A DNA stretch of 64,000 nt from Streptomyces fumanus (GCF_014655295.1 NZ_BNBI01000014.1:62001-126000), one strand, 5' to 3'; numbered from the stretch's first letter, positions 42,248 to 51,520 are shown. Notes: generated by a model not told the origin, from the letters alone. A program made the numbers and translations.

Positions 42248-43239
42248 GAGCGATCGTGACCCGGCTGGACAGCTTCGGCGACGTCCTGCTGGCCGGACCC
42301 GCCGTCCGGGCCGTCGCCGCCCGCTCCGACCACGTCACCCTGCTGTGCGGCCCGCGCGGCGCCCCCGCCGCCCGGCTGCTGCCCGGCGTCGACGAGGTGC
42401 TGGTCTGGGAGGCGCCCTGGGGCGGCTTCGACCCGCCCCCCGTGGACCGCGCCGGCATCGACGCCCTCGCCGACCGGATCGACGCCGACACCGGGCTGAT
42501 CCTCACCTCCTTCCACCAGTCGCCGCTGCCCACCGCCCTGGTGCTGAGGCTGGCCGGGGTGCGCCGCCTCGCCGCCGACAGCGTGGACTACCCCGGCTCG
42601 CTGCTCGACCTGCGCCACCGGCGCGCCCCCGGCGCCCACGAGGCCGAGGCCGCGCTGGACCTGGCGGCGGCGGCCGGCTTCCCCCGGCCCGACGGCGACG
42701 ACGGCCGGCTGCGGGTACGCACCCCGCCACCGGTCACCGCCCTGACCGGCCCCGGCCCGTACGTCGTGCTGCACCCCGGCGCCAGCGTCCCCGCCCGCGC
42801 CTGGAGCCCCGACCGGGCCGCCGAGGCGGTCCGGGAACTGGCCGCCGCCGGACACCGCGTCCTGGTCACCGGCGGCCCCGGCGAACGCGACCTCACCGCC
42901 CATGTCGCGGGCCGGTACGGCACCGACCTCGGCGGTCGCACCGAGGCCCCCGAACTCTCCGGCGTCCTGGCCGGCGCGGGCGCCGTCGTCACCGGCAACA
43001 CCGCGCCCGCCCACCTCGCCGCCGCCGTCGGCACCCCCGTCGTCTCCCTGTTCGCCCCGGTCGTCCCCGCCGAGCGCTGGCGGCCCTACGGCGTCCCCTA
43101 CGTGCTCCTGGGCGACCAGGACGCGCCCTGCGCCGGCAGCAGGGCCCGGGAGTGCCCGGTCCCCGGCCACCCCTGTCTGAACACCGTCACCGCCACCGAC
43201 GTCGTCGCCGCCGTCGGGAAACTCCTGGGGGACGCATGA
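42244..43239 (+). CDS. Heptosyltransferase-like family 9 glycosyltransferase (first copy)
   Basis: A 331-residue GT9/RfaF-like GT-B enzyme. It begins MRAIVTRLDSFGDVLLAGPA, the family's loop, and the donor side shows VVLHPGASVPAR and VTGNTAPAHLAAAVGTPVVSLF. GT9 enzymes typically use ADP-heptose, which fits the neighbouring gmhB-, gmhA- and hldE-like genes. ATGA overlap with gmhB-like gene. There is no lipopolysaccharide in this Gram-positive type of cell, so the acceptor must be another glycan or glycolipid. Confidence 0.92.
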   Translation: MRAIVTRLDSFGDVLLAGPAVRAVAARSDHVTLLCGPRGAPAARLLPGVDEVLVWEAPWGGFDPPPVDRAGIDALADRIDADTGLILTSFHQSPLPTALVLRLAGVRRLAADSVDYPGSLLDLRHRRAPGAHEAEAALDLAAAAGFPRPDGDDGRLRVRTPPPVTALTGPGPYVVLHPGASVPARAWSPDRAAEAVRELAAAGHRVLVTGGPGERDLTAHVAGRYGTDLGGRTEAPELSGVLAGAGAVVTGNTAPAHLAAAVGTPVVSLFAPVVPAERWRPYGVPYVLLGDQDAPCAGSRARECPVPGHPCLNTVTATDVVAAVGKLLGDA

Positions 43240-44186
43240 GGATCCTCATCTGGCACGTGCACGGGTCGTGGACCACGGCCTTCGTACAGGGCCCCCACAC
43301 CTACCTGGTCCCCGTCACCCCCGACCGGGGCCCCGACGGCCTGGGCCGGGCCCGCACCTGGGACTGGCCCGACTCGGTGATCGAGGTACCGCCCGAGCGG
43401 CTCCGCGACGAGCACATCGACCTCGTCGTCCTGCAACGCCCGCACGAACTCGACCTGGTCGACCGGTGGCTGGGCCGCCGCCCCCCGCTGGTCTACCTGG
43501 AGCACAACGCCCCCCACGGCGACGTGCCCGACACCCGCCACCCCGCCGCCGCCGTCCCGGGCGTCACCCTGGTCCACGTCACCCACTTCAACCGGCTGAT
43601 GTGGGACGCGGGCGGCACCGAGACCACCGTCATCGAACACGGCATCGTCGACCCCGGACCCCGCTGGACCGGCGACCTCGACCGCGCCGCCGTCGTCGTC
43701 AACGAGCCGATCCGGCGCGGCCGGACCACCGGCACCGACCTGCTGCCCGCCTTCGCCCGCGCCGCCCCCCTCGACGTGTTCGGCATGCGCACCGAGGGAC
43801 TGGCCGAGCACCTCGGCGTCGATCCCGACCGCTGCCGCACCCAGGACGTCGTACAGCGCGACCTGCACTCCGCGCTGGCCCGGCGGCGTGTGTACGTCCA
43901 CCCCGTCCGCTGGACCTCCCTGGGCCTGTCCCTGCTGGAGGCCATGCACCTGGGCATGCCCGTGGTCGCCCTCGCCACCACCGAGGTGACCGAGGCGGTC
44001 CCGCCCGGCGCCGGGGTGGTCTCCAACCGCATCGACGTACTGACCGACGCCGTACGCGGCTTCCTCGCCGACCCCTCGCACGCGCGGGAGGTGGGCGCGG
44101 CGGCCCGCGCGGCGGCCCTCGCCCGCTACGGGCTGTCCCGCTTCCTGGACGACTGGGAGCGGTTGCTGAAGGAGGTGACCCGATGA
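43236..44186 (+). CDS. GT-B glycosyltransferase
   Basis: A 316-residue glycosyltransferase of the GT4-like group. The N-terminal domain starts MRILIWHVHGSWTTAFVQG; the C-terminal domain has the donor loop SLGLSLLEAMHLGMPVVAL, with Glu at the position of the family's conserved acidic residue, and TTEVTEAVP. ATGA overlaps join it to both neighbours. Specific sugar unknown. Confidence 0.88.
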   Translation: MRILIWHVHGSWTTAFVQGPHTYLVPVTPDRGPDGLGRARTWDWPDSVIEVPPERLRDEHIDLVVLQRPHELDLVDRWLGRRPPLVYLEHNAPHGDVPDTRHPAAAVPGVTLVHVTHFNRLMWDAGGTETTVIEHGIVDPGPRWTGDLDRAAVVVNEPIRRGRTTGTDLLPAFARAAPLDVFGMRTEGLAEHLGVDPDRCRTQDVVQRDLHSALARRRVYVHPVRWTSLGLSLLEAMHLGMPVVALATTEVTEAVPPGAGVVSNRIDVLTDAVRGFLADPSHAREVGAAARAAALARYGLSRFLDDWERLLKEVTR

Positions 44187-45400
44187 GGATCGCCATGGTG
44201 TCCGAGCACGCCAGCCCGCTCGCCGCGCTCGGCGGCGTCGACGCGGGCGGGCAGAACGTGTACGTGGCCCGCCTCTCCGAGGAACTGGCCCGGCGCGGCC
44301 ACGACGTGGTCGTCTACACCCGCCGCGACTCGCTCGACCTGCCCGACCGGGTGCCGCTGCCCGGCGGCGCCGTCGTCGAGCACGTCCCGGCCGGGCCGGC
44401 CGAATCCGTCCCCAAGGACGACCTGTTCCCCTACATGCCGGCGTTCGGCGCCCACCTGGCGCGCGCCTGGGGACACGAGCGGCCCGACGTGGTGCACGCC
44501 CACTTCTGGATGTCCGGACTCGCCGCCCAGATCGGCGCCCAGCCGCACGGGATCCCCGTCGTGCAGACCTTCCACGCCCTGGGCACCGTCAAGCGGCGCC
44601 ACCAGGGCATGCGGGACACCAGCCCGTACGAGCGGATCGGCATCGAGCGGCAGATCGGCCGCACCTGCGCCCGGGTCCTGGCCACCTGCACCGACGAGGT
44701 GGTCGAACTCGGCGACATGGGCGTGCCCCCGCGCCAGGTCTCCGTGGTGCCCTGCGGGGTGGACGCCGAGCACTTCCGGCCCGGTGCCGGTGCCGGCCGC
44801 ACCCCCGGGCGGCGCCGCCGGCACCGCCTGCTGGCCTGCGGCCGGCTCGTCCCCCGCAAGGGCTACGACCAGGCCGTCCGCGCCCTGGCCCAGGTGCCCG
44901 ACACCGAACTGCTGATCGCCGGCGGCCCCCCGGCCGACGAGGTGTGGGCCGACCCGGAGGCCGAGCGGCTGGCCGGCATCGCCCGCAAGGCCGGGGTCAC
45001 CGACCGGGTCCGGCTGCTCGGCGCCGTCGACCCCGACGACATGCCGGCCCTGATCGGCAGCGCCGACCTGGTGCTGTGCACCCCGGTGTACGAGCCGTTC
45101 GGCATCGTGCCGCTGGAGGCGATGGCGTGCGGCGTGCCCGTCCTCGCCACCGACGTCGGCGGCCACCGCGACTCCGTCGCCGACGGCGTCACCGGCCGCC
45201 TCGTCGCCCCCGGCGACCCCGGGGCCGTCGCGGACGCCGCCCGCGCGCTGCTCGCCGACCCCGCACTCCGCCGCGAGCAGGGCCGGGCCGGCCGCGACCG
45301 GGTCCTGACCCACTACACCTGGCGGCGCGTCGCCGACGGCGTACAGCGGGTCTACCGCCGGACGCTCGCCGAACACGAACTGTCGAAGGAGGTGGCGTGA
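44183..45400 (+). CDS. Family 4 glycosyltransferase
   Basis: A 405-residue GT4 protein. The N-terminal domain has MVSEHASPLAALGGVDAGGQ and VHAHFWMSG; the C-terminal domain has the GRLVPRKGYD loop and the E-x7-E motif in EPFGIVPLEAMACG. Closest general type is the sucrose-phosphate/mannosyltransferase-like set, but donor is uncertain. ATGA overlap upstream; its stop overlaps the next ATG (TGATG). Confidence 0.92.
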   Translation: MRIAMVSEHASPLAALGGVDAGGQNVYVARLSEELARRGHDVVVYTRRDSLDLPDRVPLPGGAVVEHVPAGPAESVPKDDLFPYMPAFGAHLARAWGHERPDVVHAHFWMSGLAAQIGAQPHGIPVVQTFHALGTVKRRHQGMRDTSPYERIGIERQIGRTCARVLATCTDEVVELGDMGVPPRQVSVVPCGVDAEHFRPGAGAGRTPGRRRRHRLLACGRLVPRKGYDQAVRALAQVPDTELLIAGGPPADEVWADPEAERLAGIARKAGVTDRVRLLGAVDPDDMPALIGSADLVLCTPVYEPFGIVPLEAMACGVPVLATDVGGHRDSVADGVTGRLVAPGDPGAVADAARALLADPALRREQGRAGRDRVLTHYTWRRVADGVQRVYRRTLAEHELSKEVA

Positions 45401-46002
45401 TGACCGTGCACCCGCCCGTGGTCGGGCACTGCGACGAACTCCAGGACGCCCTGACCGCGTTCCGTGCCTCCGCGCACATCACCGAACGCTGGGGCGAGAC
45501 CCTCGCCGAGGTGCTCTCCGGCGGCGGCCGGCTGCTCGCCGCGGGCAACGGCGGCAGCGCCGCCCAGGCCCAGCACCTGACCGCCGAGATCGTCGGCCGC
45601 TACCGCGAGGACCGGCCGCCGTTCTCCGCGATCGCCCTGCACGCCGACACCTCCGCCACCACCGCCATCGCCAACGACTACGGCGTGCACGAGGTCTTCG
45701 CCCGCCAGGTCCGCGCCCACGGCCGCGCGGGCGACGTACTGATGCTGCTCTCCACCTCCGGGGCCAGCGCCAACCTGCTCTCCGCCGCCGAGGCCGCCCG
45801 CGAGGCCGGCCTGCGGGTGTGGGCGCTCACCGGCTGCGAACCCAACCCGCTGATGCTGGGCAGCGACGAGGCCCTGTGCGTGGCGGCGCCCAGCGGCGCG
45901 ACCGTCCAGGAACTCCACCTGGTCGCCGTCCACATGATCTGCACGGCCTTCGACGCGGCCCTGGACCTGGGCACCGGCCGGGGGGACGGCGCCCATGGCT
46001 GA
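45400..46002 (+). CDS. GmhA-like sedoheptulose 7-phosphate isomerase (SIS domain)
   Basis: A 200-residue SIS protein. AGNGGSAAQAQH and GRYREDRPPFSAIAL closely follow the GmhA pattern (GNGGSxxxxxH, GRYREDRP), and the later ELHLVAVHMI keeps the catalytic His-type position. It would convert sedoheptulose 7-phosphate to D-glycero-D-manno-heptose 7-phosphate, the entry step of ADP-heptose synthesis. One-base overlap with the GT4 gene; eight-base overlap with the hldE-like gene, the enzyme for the next step. Confidence 0.93.
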   Translation: MTVHPPVVGHCDELQDALTAFRASAHITERWGETLAEVLSGGGRLLAAGNGGSAAQAQHLTAEIVGRYREDRPPFSAIALHADTSATTAIANDYGVHEVFARQVRAHGRAGDVLMLLSTSGASANLLSAAEAAREAGLRVWALTGCEPNPLMLGSDEALCVAAPSGATVQELHLVAVHMICTAFDAALDLGTGRGDGAHG

Positions 46003-47365
46003 CAAGACCCCGCTGGTGGTGGTCGGCGACGCGCTGCTCGACCGCGACCTGTCCGGCTCCGCCGACCGGCTCGCGCCCGACGCGCCGGTGCCGGTGGTGT
46101 CGGAGTGCGCCGAGCGGATCCGGCCCGGCGGCGCCGCGCTCGCCGCCTACCTCGCCGCCCGCGACGGCCGCGAGGTCACCCTGATCACCGGCCTCGGCGA
46201 CGACCCCGCCGCCCGCCGGCTGCGGGAACTGCTCGACCCCTGGCTGACGCTGATCGCGCTGCCGCAGGCCGGCACGCTGCCCGAGAAGACCCGCGTCCTC
46301 GCCCAGGACCGGCCCGTGGTCCGCCTCGACCGGGGCGGCGGGCACGCCCGCGCCGCCACCGACGAGGCCCGCGCCGCGCTGCGCGCCGCGGGGGCCGTGT
46401 TCGTCTCCGACTACGGCCGGGGCACCGCCGACGCCCTCCGCGCCGAACTCGCCGCCCGCCCGCCGCTGGTCTGGGACCCGCACCCGCGCGGCGGCGCCCC
46501 CGTCCCCGGCACCCGGCTGGTCACCCCCGCCGAGAAGGAGGCGCACGGCTTCGCCCCCCGGGACACCGGCCCCGCCGGGGGACTGCGCGCCGCCGCGCAC
46601 AGCGCCGCCGCCCTGGTACGGCAGTGGCGGGTCGCCGCCGTCGCGGTCACCCTCGGCTCGCGCGGCGCCCTGCTCTCCTACGGCGACCACCCGCTGCTGG
46701 TGCCCGCGCCCGGCGCCCACCACGGCGACTCCTGCGGCGCCGGCGACCGGTTCGCCGCGACCGCCGCCGGACTGCTCGCCGACGGGGCCCTGGTCGGCGA
46801 GGCCGTCGAGGGGGCGGTCGCCGCCGCCAGCGAGTTCGTCGCCGCGGGCGGCGCGGGCGCCCTGCCGCCCGCCGACTCCCGCACCGCCCAGGATCCGCCC
46901 CCGGACACCGAGGACCCGCGGGCGCTGGCCGCCCGGGTGCGCGCCCGGCACGGCACGGTCGTCGCGGCCGGCGGCTGCTTCGACCTGCTGCACGCCGGGC
47001 ACGTCGGCCTGCTCCAGGCCGCCCGGCGGCTCGGCGACTGCCTGGTGGTGTGCGTCAACTCCGACGCCTCCGTGCGCCGCCGCAAGGGCGAGGGCCGCCC
47101 GGTCAACCCGCTCGCCGACCGGGTCCGGGTGCTGCGCGCCCTGGCCTGCGTCGACGCGGTCGCCGTCTTCGACGAGGACACCCCCGAGCGGCTCCTGGCC
47201 GACCTGCGCCCCGACGTGTGGGTGAAGGGCGGCGACTACGCCGGGGCCGACCTGCCCGAGGCCGCGCTGCTGGAGGAGTGGGGCGGCCAGGCCGTCCTCC
47301 TGCCCTACCTGGACGGCCGCTCCTCGACCGAGCTGCTGGCCCGCGCCGCGCAGGGGGTGCGATGA
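45995..47365 (+). CDS. hldE: Bifunctional HldE-like heptose kinase/adenylyltransferase
   Basis: A 456-residue two-domain enzyme. The PfkB-type kinase (about 1-310) has the GAGD anion hole with catalytic Asp251. The GGAAN motif near the start of HldE kinases reads GGAALA here. The nucleotidyltransferase (about 318-456) has GGCFDLLHAGH with His333 and His336, and RRRKGEGRPVN. The two domains would phosphorylate heptose 7-phosphate at C1 and, after dephosphorylation by the GmhB-like enzyme, add AMP to give ADP-heptose. Length is close to E. coli HldE (477). No HldD epimerase gene is near, so the D,D form may be the product. Confidence 0.93.
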   Translation: MADKTPLVVVGDALLDRDLSGSADRLAPDAPVPVVSECAERIRPGGAALAAYLAARDGREVTLITGLGDDPAARRLRELLDPWLTLIALPQAGTLPEKTRVLAQDRPVVRLDRGGGHARAATDEARAALRAAGAVFVSDYGRGTADALRAELAARPPLVWDPHPRGGAPVPGTRLVTPAEKEAHGFAPRDTGPAGGLRAAAHSAAALVRQWRVAAVAVTLGSRGALLSYGDHPLLVPAPGAHHGDSCGAGDRFAATAAGLLADGALVGEAVEGAVAAASEFVAAGGAGALPPADSRTAQDPPPDTEDPRALAARVRARHGTVVAAGGCFDLLHAGHVGLLQAARRLGDCLVVCVNSDASVRRRKGEGRPVNPLADRVRVLRALACVDAVAVFDEDTPERLLADLRPDVWVKGGDYAGADLPEAALLEEWGGQAVLLPYLDGRSSTELLARAAQGVR

Positions 47366-48333
47366 CCGCGCCCGCCCGGCCCGCCGTCCTCGTCCTGCGC
47401 GCCCTGGGCCTGGGCGACCTGCTCGCCGGGGTCCCCGCGCTGCGGGCGCTGCGCCGGGCCTACCCGGACCACGAGATCGTGCTGGCCGCCCCGGCGGAAC
47501 TGGCCCCCCTGGCGGCCGCCACCGGCGCCGTCGACAGGCTGCTGCCCGCCGCCGCGCCCGGCCGGGCCGTGCCGCGCACCCTGGACTGGACCGGCCCCCC
47601 GCCCGAGATCGCCGTCGACCTGCACGGCAACGGCCCGCCCAGCCACAAGCTGCTGGCGGAGCTGGGCCCGCTGAAGCTGATGGCGTTCGCCCACCCCGGC
47701 ACCCCGGAGATCGACGGACCGCCCTGGTACGCCGAGGAACACGAACGCGACCGCTGGTGCCGCCTGCTGCGGGCGTACGGCATCGACGCCGACCCCGCCG
47801 ACCTGCTGCTGCCCCGCCCGCCGGACGCCTCCCCGGCGCCCGGCGCGGTGGTGCTGCACCCCGGCGCCGGCGCCCCCGCCCGCTGCTGGCCGGTGGAGCG
47901 GTACGCGGCCGTCGCCCGGGAACTGCGCGCCCGCGGCCTGCGGGTCGTGGTCACCGGCGGCCCCGGCGAGACCGCCCTGGTGGCCCACCTCGCCGAACAG
48001 GCCGGGCTGCCCGGCGGCGACGTCCTCGGCGGCGGCCTGCCCTACCCGGCGCTGTCCGCCCTGGTCGCCGACGCCCGTGCCGTGATCAGCGGCGACACCG
48101 GCATCGCCCACCTCGCCGTCGCCCACGCCACCCCGTCCGTGACCCTGTTCGGCCCGGTGCCGCCCAACCGCTGGGGCCCGCCGGACCACCCCCGCCACCG
48201 CGCCCTGTGGCACCCCGGCCCGGACGGCGACCCGCACGGCCGCGACACCGACCCCGCCCTGCTGCGGATCACCGCCGACGAGGTCCTGGCCGCCGTCGGC
48301 ACCCTCGACGCCCCCTGCGAGGCAGCACCATGA
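47362..48333 (+). CDS. Heptosyltransferase-like family 9 glycosyltransferase (second copy)
   Basis: A 323-residue GT9 enzyme. The N-terminal VLVLRALGLGDLLAGVPALR is the family's opening; the donor half has VVLHPGAGAPARCWP and SGDTGIAHLAVAHATPSVTLFGP. It differs clearly from the first GT9 in this operon, suggesting two distinct heptose additions. ATGA overlaps at both ends. Acceptor unknown. Confidence 0.92.
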   Translation: MTAPARPAVLVLRALGLGDLLAGVPALRALRRAYPDHEIVLAAPAELAPLAAATGAVDRLLPAAAPGRAVPRTLDWTGPPPEIAVDLHGNGPPSHKLLAELGPLKLMAFAHPGTPEIDGPPWYAEEHERDRWCRLLRAYGIDADPADLLLPRPPDASPAPGAVVLHPGAGAPARCWPVERYAAVARELRARGLRVVVTGGPGETALVAHLAEQAGLPGGDVLGGGLPYPALSALVADARAVISGDTGIAHLAVAHATPSVTLFGPVPPNRWGPPDHPRHRALWHPGPDGDPHGRDTDPALLRITADEVLAAVGTLDAPCEAAP

Positions 48334-49244
48334 ACCACACCCTGTCGACCACCCGCTCGGGCGAGCGCACCGACCGGCCCGGCCACGCCCCGGTCGGCAT
48401 CGTCATCGCCACCCGCAACCGCGCCGCGAGCCTCGCCGGCACCCTGCGCCACCTGCTCGCGCTGCCCGAACGCCCCGAGATCCTGGTCGCCGACAACGCC
48501 TCCACCGACGACACCCGCGCCCTGCTCGCCCGGGACTTCCCCCAGGTCCGGGTCCTCGCGCTGCCCGCCAACCGGGGCGCCCTGGCCCGCAACGACGGCG
48601 TCCGCGCCCTGGGCACCCCCTACGTGGCGTTCAGCGACGACGACTCCTGGTGGGCGCCCGGCGCGCTGGCCACCGCCGCCCGGCTGCTCGACGCGCACCC
48701 GCGGCTCGGCCTGATCTCCGCCCGCACCCTGGTCGGCCCCGCCGGGTACGCCGACCCGCTCAACGGCGTCCTCGCCGCCTCCCCGCTCGGCTCGGCCACC
48801 GACCTGCCCGGCATCCAGGTCCTGGGCTTCCTCGCCTGCGCCTCGGTGGTCCGCCGCGAGGCGTTCCTGGACGCGGGCGGCTACCACCCGCTGCTGTTCT
48901 TCGGCGGTGAGGAGACCCTGCTCGCCTACGACCTGGCCGCCCGCGGCTGGGGCGTCACCCACTGCCCCGAGGTGACCGCCCACCACCACCCCGACCCGGG
49001 CCCGCGCACCGGCCGCCCGGCCGTGCTCCGCCGCAACGAACTGCTCACCGCCTGGCTGCGCCGCCCGCTGCCGTACGCGCTGGCCCGCACCCGCGCGCTG
49101 GCCGCCGAGGCCCGGCGGGACCCGCAGGCCCGGCGCGCGCTGCGCGAGGCGCTCGCCAGGCTGCCCGCCGCGCTGCGCGCCCGCCGGCCGCTGCCCCCGC
49201 ACGTGGAGCGGGCCGCCCGCCGCCTGGACGGGGCCGCCGGATGA
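48330..49244 (+). CDS. Family 2 glycosyltransferase (tandem copy A)
   Basis: A 304-residue GT2: VGIVIATRNRAASLAGTLRH at about 22-41, DNASTDDT, and the metal-binding FSDDDSWWAPG. The C-terminal half is Arg-rich and helical, without clear membrane helices. It is a paralogue of the next gene; a DNA stretch around 48619-48662 is almost identical between them. ATGA overlaps at both ends. Confidence 0.9.
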   Translation: MNHTLSTTRSGERTDRPGHAPVGIVIATRNRAASLAGTLRHLLALPERPEILVADNASTDDTRALLARDFPQVRVLALPANRGALARNDGVRALGTPYVAFSDDDSWWAPGALATAARLLDAHPRLGLISARTLVGPAGYADPLNGVLAASPLGSATDLPGIQVLGFLACASVVRREAFLDAGGYHPLLFFGGEETLLAYDLAARGWGVTHCPEVTAHHHPDPGPRTGRPAVLRRNELLTAWLRRPLPYALARTRALAAEARRDPQARRALREALARLPAALRARRPLPPHVERAARRLDGAAG

Positions 49245-50137
49245 GCGACCCCCGCACCACCGTCGTCGTCATCACCCACAACCGGCGCCCCGAACTGCTG
49301 CGCACCCTGGACCGGCTCGCCGGACTCCCGGAGCGGCCCCGGGTGATCGTCACCGACAACGCCTCCACCGACGGCACCTCCGGCGCCGTTGCCCGCCACC
49401 ACCCCGAGGTCACCCTGCTGCGCCCCGGCCGCAACCTGGGCGCGGTCGGCCGCAACCTCGCCGTCCGCCGGGTCCGCACCCCCTACGTGGCGTTCTGCGA
49501 CGACGACTCCTGGTGGGCGCCCGGCTCGCTGTCCGGCGCCGCCGATCTGCTCGACGCGCACCCGGCGCTCGGTGCCGTCACCGCCCGGATCGTGGTGGAG
49601 CCGGACGGCACCGAGGACCCCATCGTCAAGGAACTGCGCGACTCGCCCGTGCCCGGCCCCGAATGGCTGCCCGGCCCGGCGCTCGGGTCGTTCCTGGCCG
49701 CCGCGACCGTGCTGCGCGCCGACGCCTTCCGTGCCGCGGGCGGCTTCCACCCCCGGCTCTGGCTCGGCGGCGAGGAGGAGCTGCTCGCCGCCGACCTCGC
49801 CGCCGGCGGCTGGTGGCTGACGTACGCGGACCATCTGACGATCCATCACCACCCGTCCGTGGTACGGGACCCGACGCTGCGCCGGGCGCACGGCATCCGC
49901 AACACCCTGTGGTTCACCTGGCTGCGCCGGCCGGCCGGGTACGCCCTGCGCCGCACCCTGCACCTGGCCCGTACCGTCCCGCGCGACACCGCCTCGCTGC
50001 GCGCCTTCGCCGAGGCGGCCGCCGGCCTGCCGTGGGTGCTGCGCGAGCGCCGGGCGCTGCCGCCCGCGGTGGAGGCCCGGCTGCGCACCCTGGAGCCGTC
50101 CCAGCGGGACTCCACGGCCCGCAGCTACATCGGCTGA
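49241..50137 (+). CDS. Family 2 glycosyltransferase (tandem copy B)
   Basis: A 298-residue GT2 closely related to the preceding gene, with TTVVVITHNRRPELLRTLDR, DNASTDGT and FCDDDSWWAPG. Last gene of the eleven-gene overlapping operon; its ATG overlaps the previous stop. The two copies probably arose by tandem duplication and may add similar sugars in sequence. Confidence 0.9.
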   Translation: MSDPRTTVVVITHNRRPELLRTLDRLAGLPERPRVIVTDNASTDGTSGAVARHHPEVTLLRPGRNLGAVGRNLAVRRVRTPYVAFCDDDSWWAPGSLSGAADLLDAHPALGAVTARIVVEPDGTEDPIVKELRDSPVPGPEWLPGPALGSFLAAATVLRADAFRAAGGFHPRLWLGGEEELLAADLAAGGWWLTYADHLTIHHHPSVVRDPTLRRAHGIRNTLWFTWLRRPAGYALRRTLHLARTVPRDTASLRAFAEAAAGLPWVLRERRALPPAVEARLRTLEPSQRDSTARSYIG

Positions 50138-50152
50138 CCCGGGGGAGGGGGC

Positions 50153-50461
50153 TCAGCCCTCGGTCCACCGGCACAGCAACTGGAACACCGCGAACAGCGT
50201 CACCGGCCACACGGCGGCGAACGCCCAGACGACGCCCGGCTCGGAGGTGACGATGCCGGTCACCATCAGGGTCACGGCGAGCACGCAGAGCAGGGCCACG
50301 GTCAGGGCTCGCGGGCGGTAGGACGCCAGGCGCGCGAGGCCGGGGCCCGGGCCCGGCCGGAAGGTGCGCAGTGCCCGGTCGAGCCGGTGGTCGCGGCACA
50401 GCTCCCGCTCGACCTCTGCGAGGATGCGCCGCTCGTGCTCGGAAAGCCGGCCGATGCTCAC
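50153..50461 (-). CDS. DUF3040 small membrane protein
   Basis: A 102-residue protein with the DUF3040 pattern: an N-terminal LSEHERRILAEVERELCRDH helix followed by two membrane helices (about 50-70 and 74-94). The family is common in actinobacteria, with no function known. GTG 50461 has GGAGGG nine bases upstream. It lies 61 bases downstream of the pyruvyl transferase gene on the same strand, and convergent with the glycan operon. Confidence 0.88.
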   Translation of the reverse strand: MSIGRLSEHERRILAEVERELCRDHRLDRALRTFRPGPGPGLARLASYRPRALTVALLCVLAVTLMVTGIVTSEPGVVWAFAAVWPVTLFAVFQLLCRWTEG

Positions 50462-50522
50462 GGTGGTGATCCCTCCAGGAAACGACCCGACACCACCCGG
50501 AGTGCCCCTCCCGCCGGAAGTC

Positions 50523-51428
50523 CTAACGAAGACCGCCGGCCAGTGCCGCCACCAGGCCGTCGGCCGCGTCCGGGGGCCCCGCGCGAAAGCCCGCGGCCAC
50601 CCGCCCGGCCGCCTCCCGGCCCTCCGTGAGGCACCACCCCCACCACCGCTCCAGCGGCCCGGCGCCGACCCGTTCGGCCGGGACCAGCGCGGGCCAGTTG
50701 CAGGCGCGGGCCTGGGCGGTCACCTTCGCGCCGCCCGCCACCGGGTCGATGGCCAGGGCCGGGGTGCCGGCCCGCAGGGCGAGGACCAGGCCGTGCAGCC
50801 GGTCGGTGACGACCAGGTCCAGCCGGGCGAGGACCGCCTCCAGGTCGGCCGGGGTGGCGCACAGCCGCCAGTCCCGGGTGTCGAGCCGGGTCTCCAGTTC
50901 CAGCCGGGCGCAGTCCTGGCCGGCCAGCCAGCCCGTCACCGCCCCGGCGACCTCGGCGTGCCGCCGCTGCCGCCCGTACTCCCGCTGCCCGTGGGTGAGG
51001 ATCACGCCGGCCACCGGGCGGGCGGGCAGCGCGGGGGCGCGGGCCGCGAGGTCCAAGGCCGGCTCGGCACCCGGCGCGTCCCGGAGCAGGATGCGGTGGA
51101 AGCCGGTGACGGCCGGGTCGCCGGGGTCGACCACCGAGACGCCCACGGCGATCCGCGTGCAGTGCGCGAACCGCCGGTGCAGCTCCGCCACCTGGTCGCC
51201 GTGGACCGGCCCGCACACGAAGACCAGATGGGTGTAGGCCGCCGGGTCGATGTCCGCGAAGTGAAGGCCGTCGGCGCGGAACCCCGGGCTCCACACCACG
51301 TCGTGGCCGAGCCCGGCCTCCCGCAGCACCGCCCGCACCCGGTCCAGGGCCAGCACGTCCCCGGCGGTCGCCTCCCCGTGCAGAAAGCTGAACCAGCCGG
51401 TCACCAGGATCTTCCGTCGTCCGTGCAC
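50523..51428 (-). CDS. Polysaccharide pyruvyl transferase family protein
   Basis: A 301-residue protein of the PS_pyruv_trans family, which adds pyruvate ketals from phosphoenolpyruvate to glycan sugars or acts in related polymer modification. The opening KILVTGWFSFLHGEATAGDV resembles the family's GYYGxxNxGDE start, and the C-terminal VVTDRLHGLVLALRAGTPAL is its signature (SxRLH-type loop). GTG 51428 is used; no strong ribosome site is seen. It points toward the glycan operon from the other strand, so it may add a negative charge to the same polymer. Confidence 0.85.
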   Translation of the reverse strand: MHGRRKILVTGWFSFLHGEATAGDVLALDRVRAVLREAGLGHDVVWSPGFRADGLHFADIDPAAYTHLVFVCGPVHGDQVAELHRRFAHCTRIAVGVSVVDPGDPAVTGFHRILLRDAPGAEPALDLAARAPALPARPVAGVILTHGQREYGRQRRHAEVAGAVTGWLAGQDCARLELETRLDTRDWRLCATPADLEAVLARLDLVVTDRLHGLVLALRAGTPALAIDPVAGGAKVTAQARACNWPALVPAERVGAGPLERWWGWCLTEGREAAGRVAAGFRAGPPDAADGLVAALAGGLR

Positions 51429-51520
51429 AGTGCCCCCGGGTGCCCGCCCCGCCCCGGACCACTCACCCCGGGGCGCACTCGCGGACCGTACCTGTCCGCG
51501 AGCGGCGCTACCGTGCGGTT

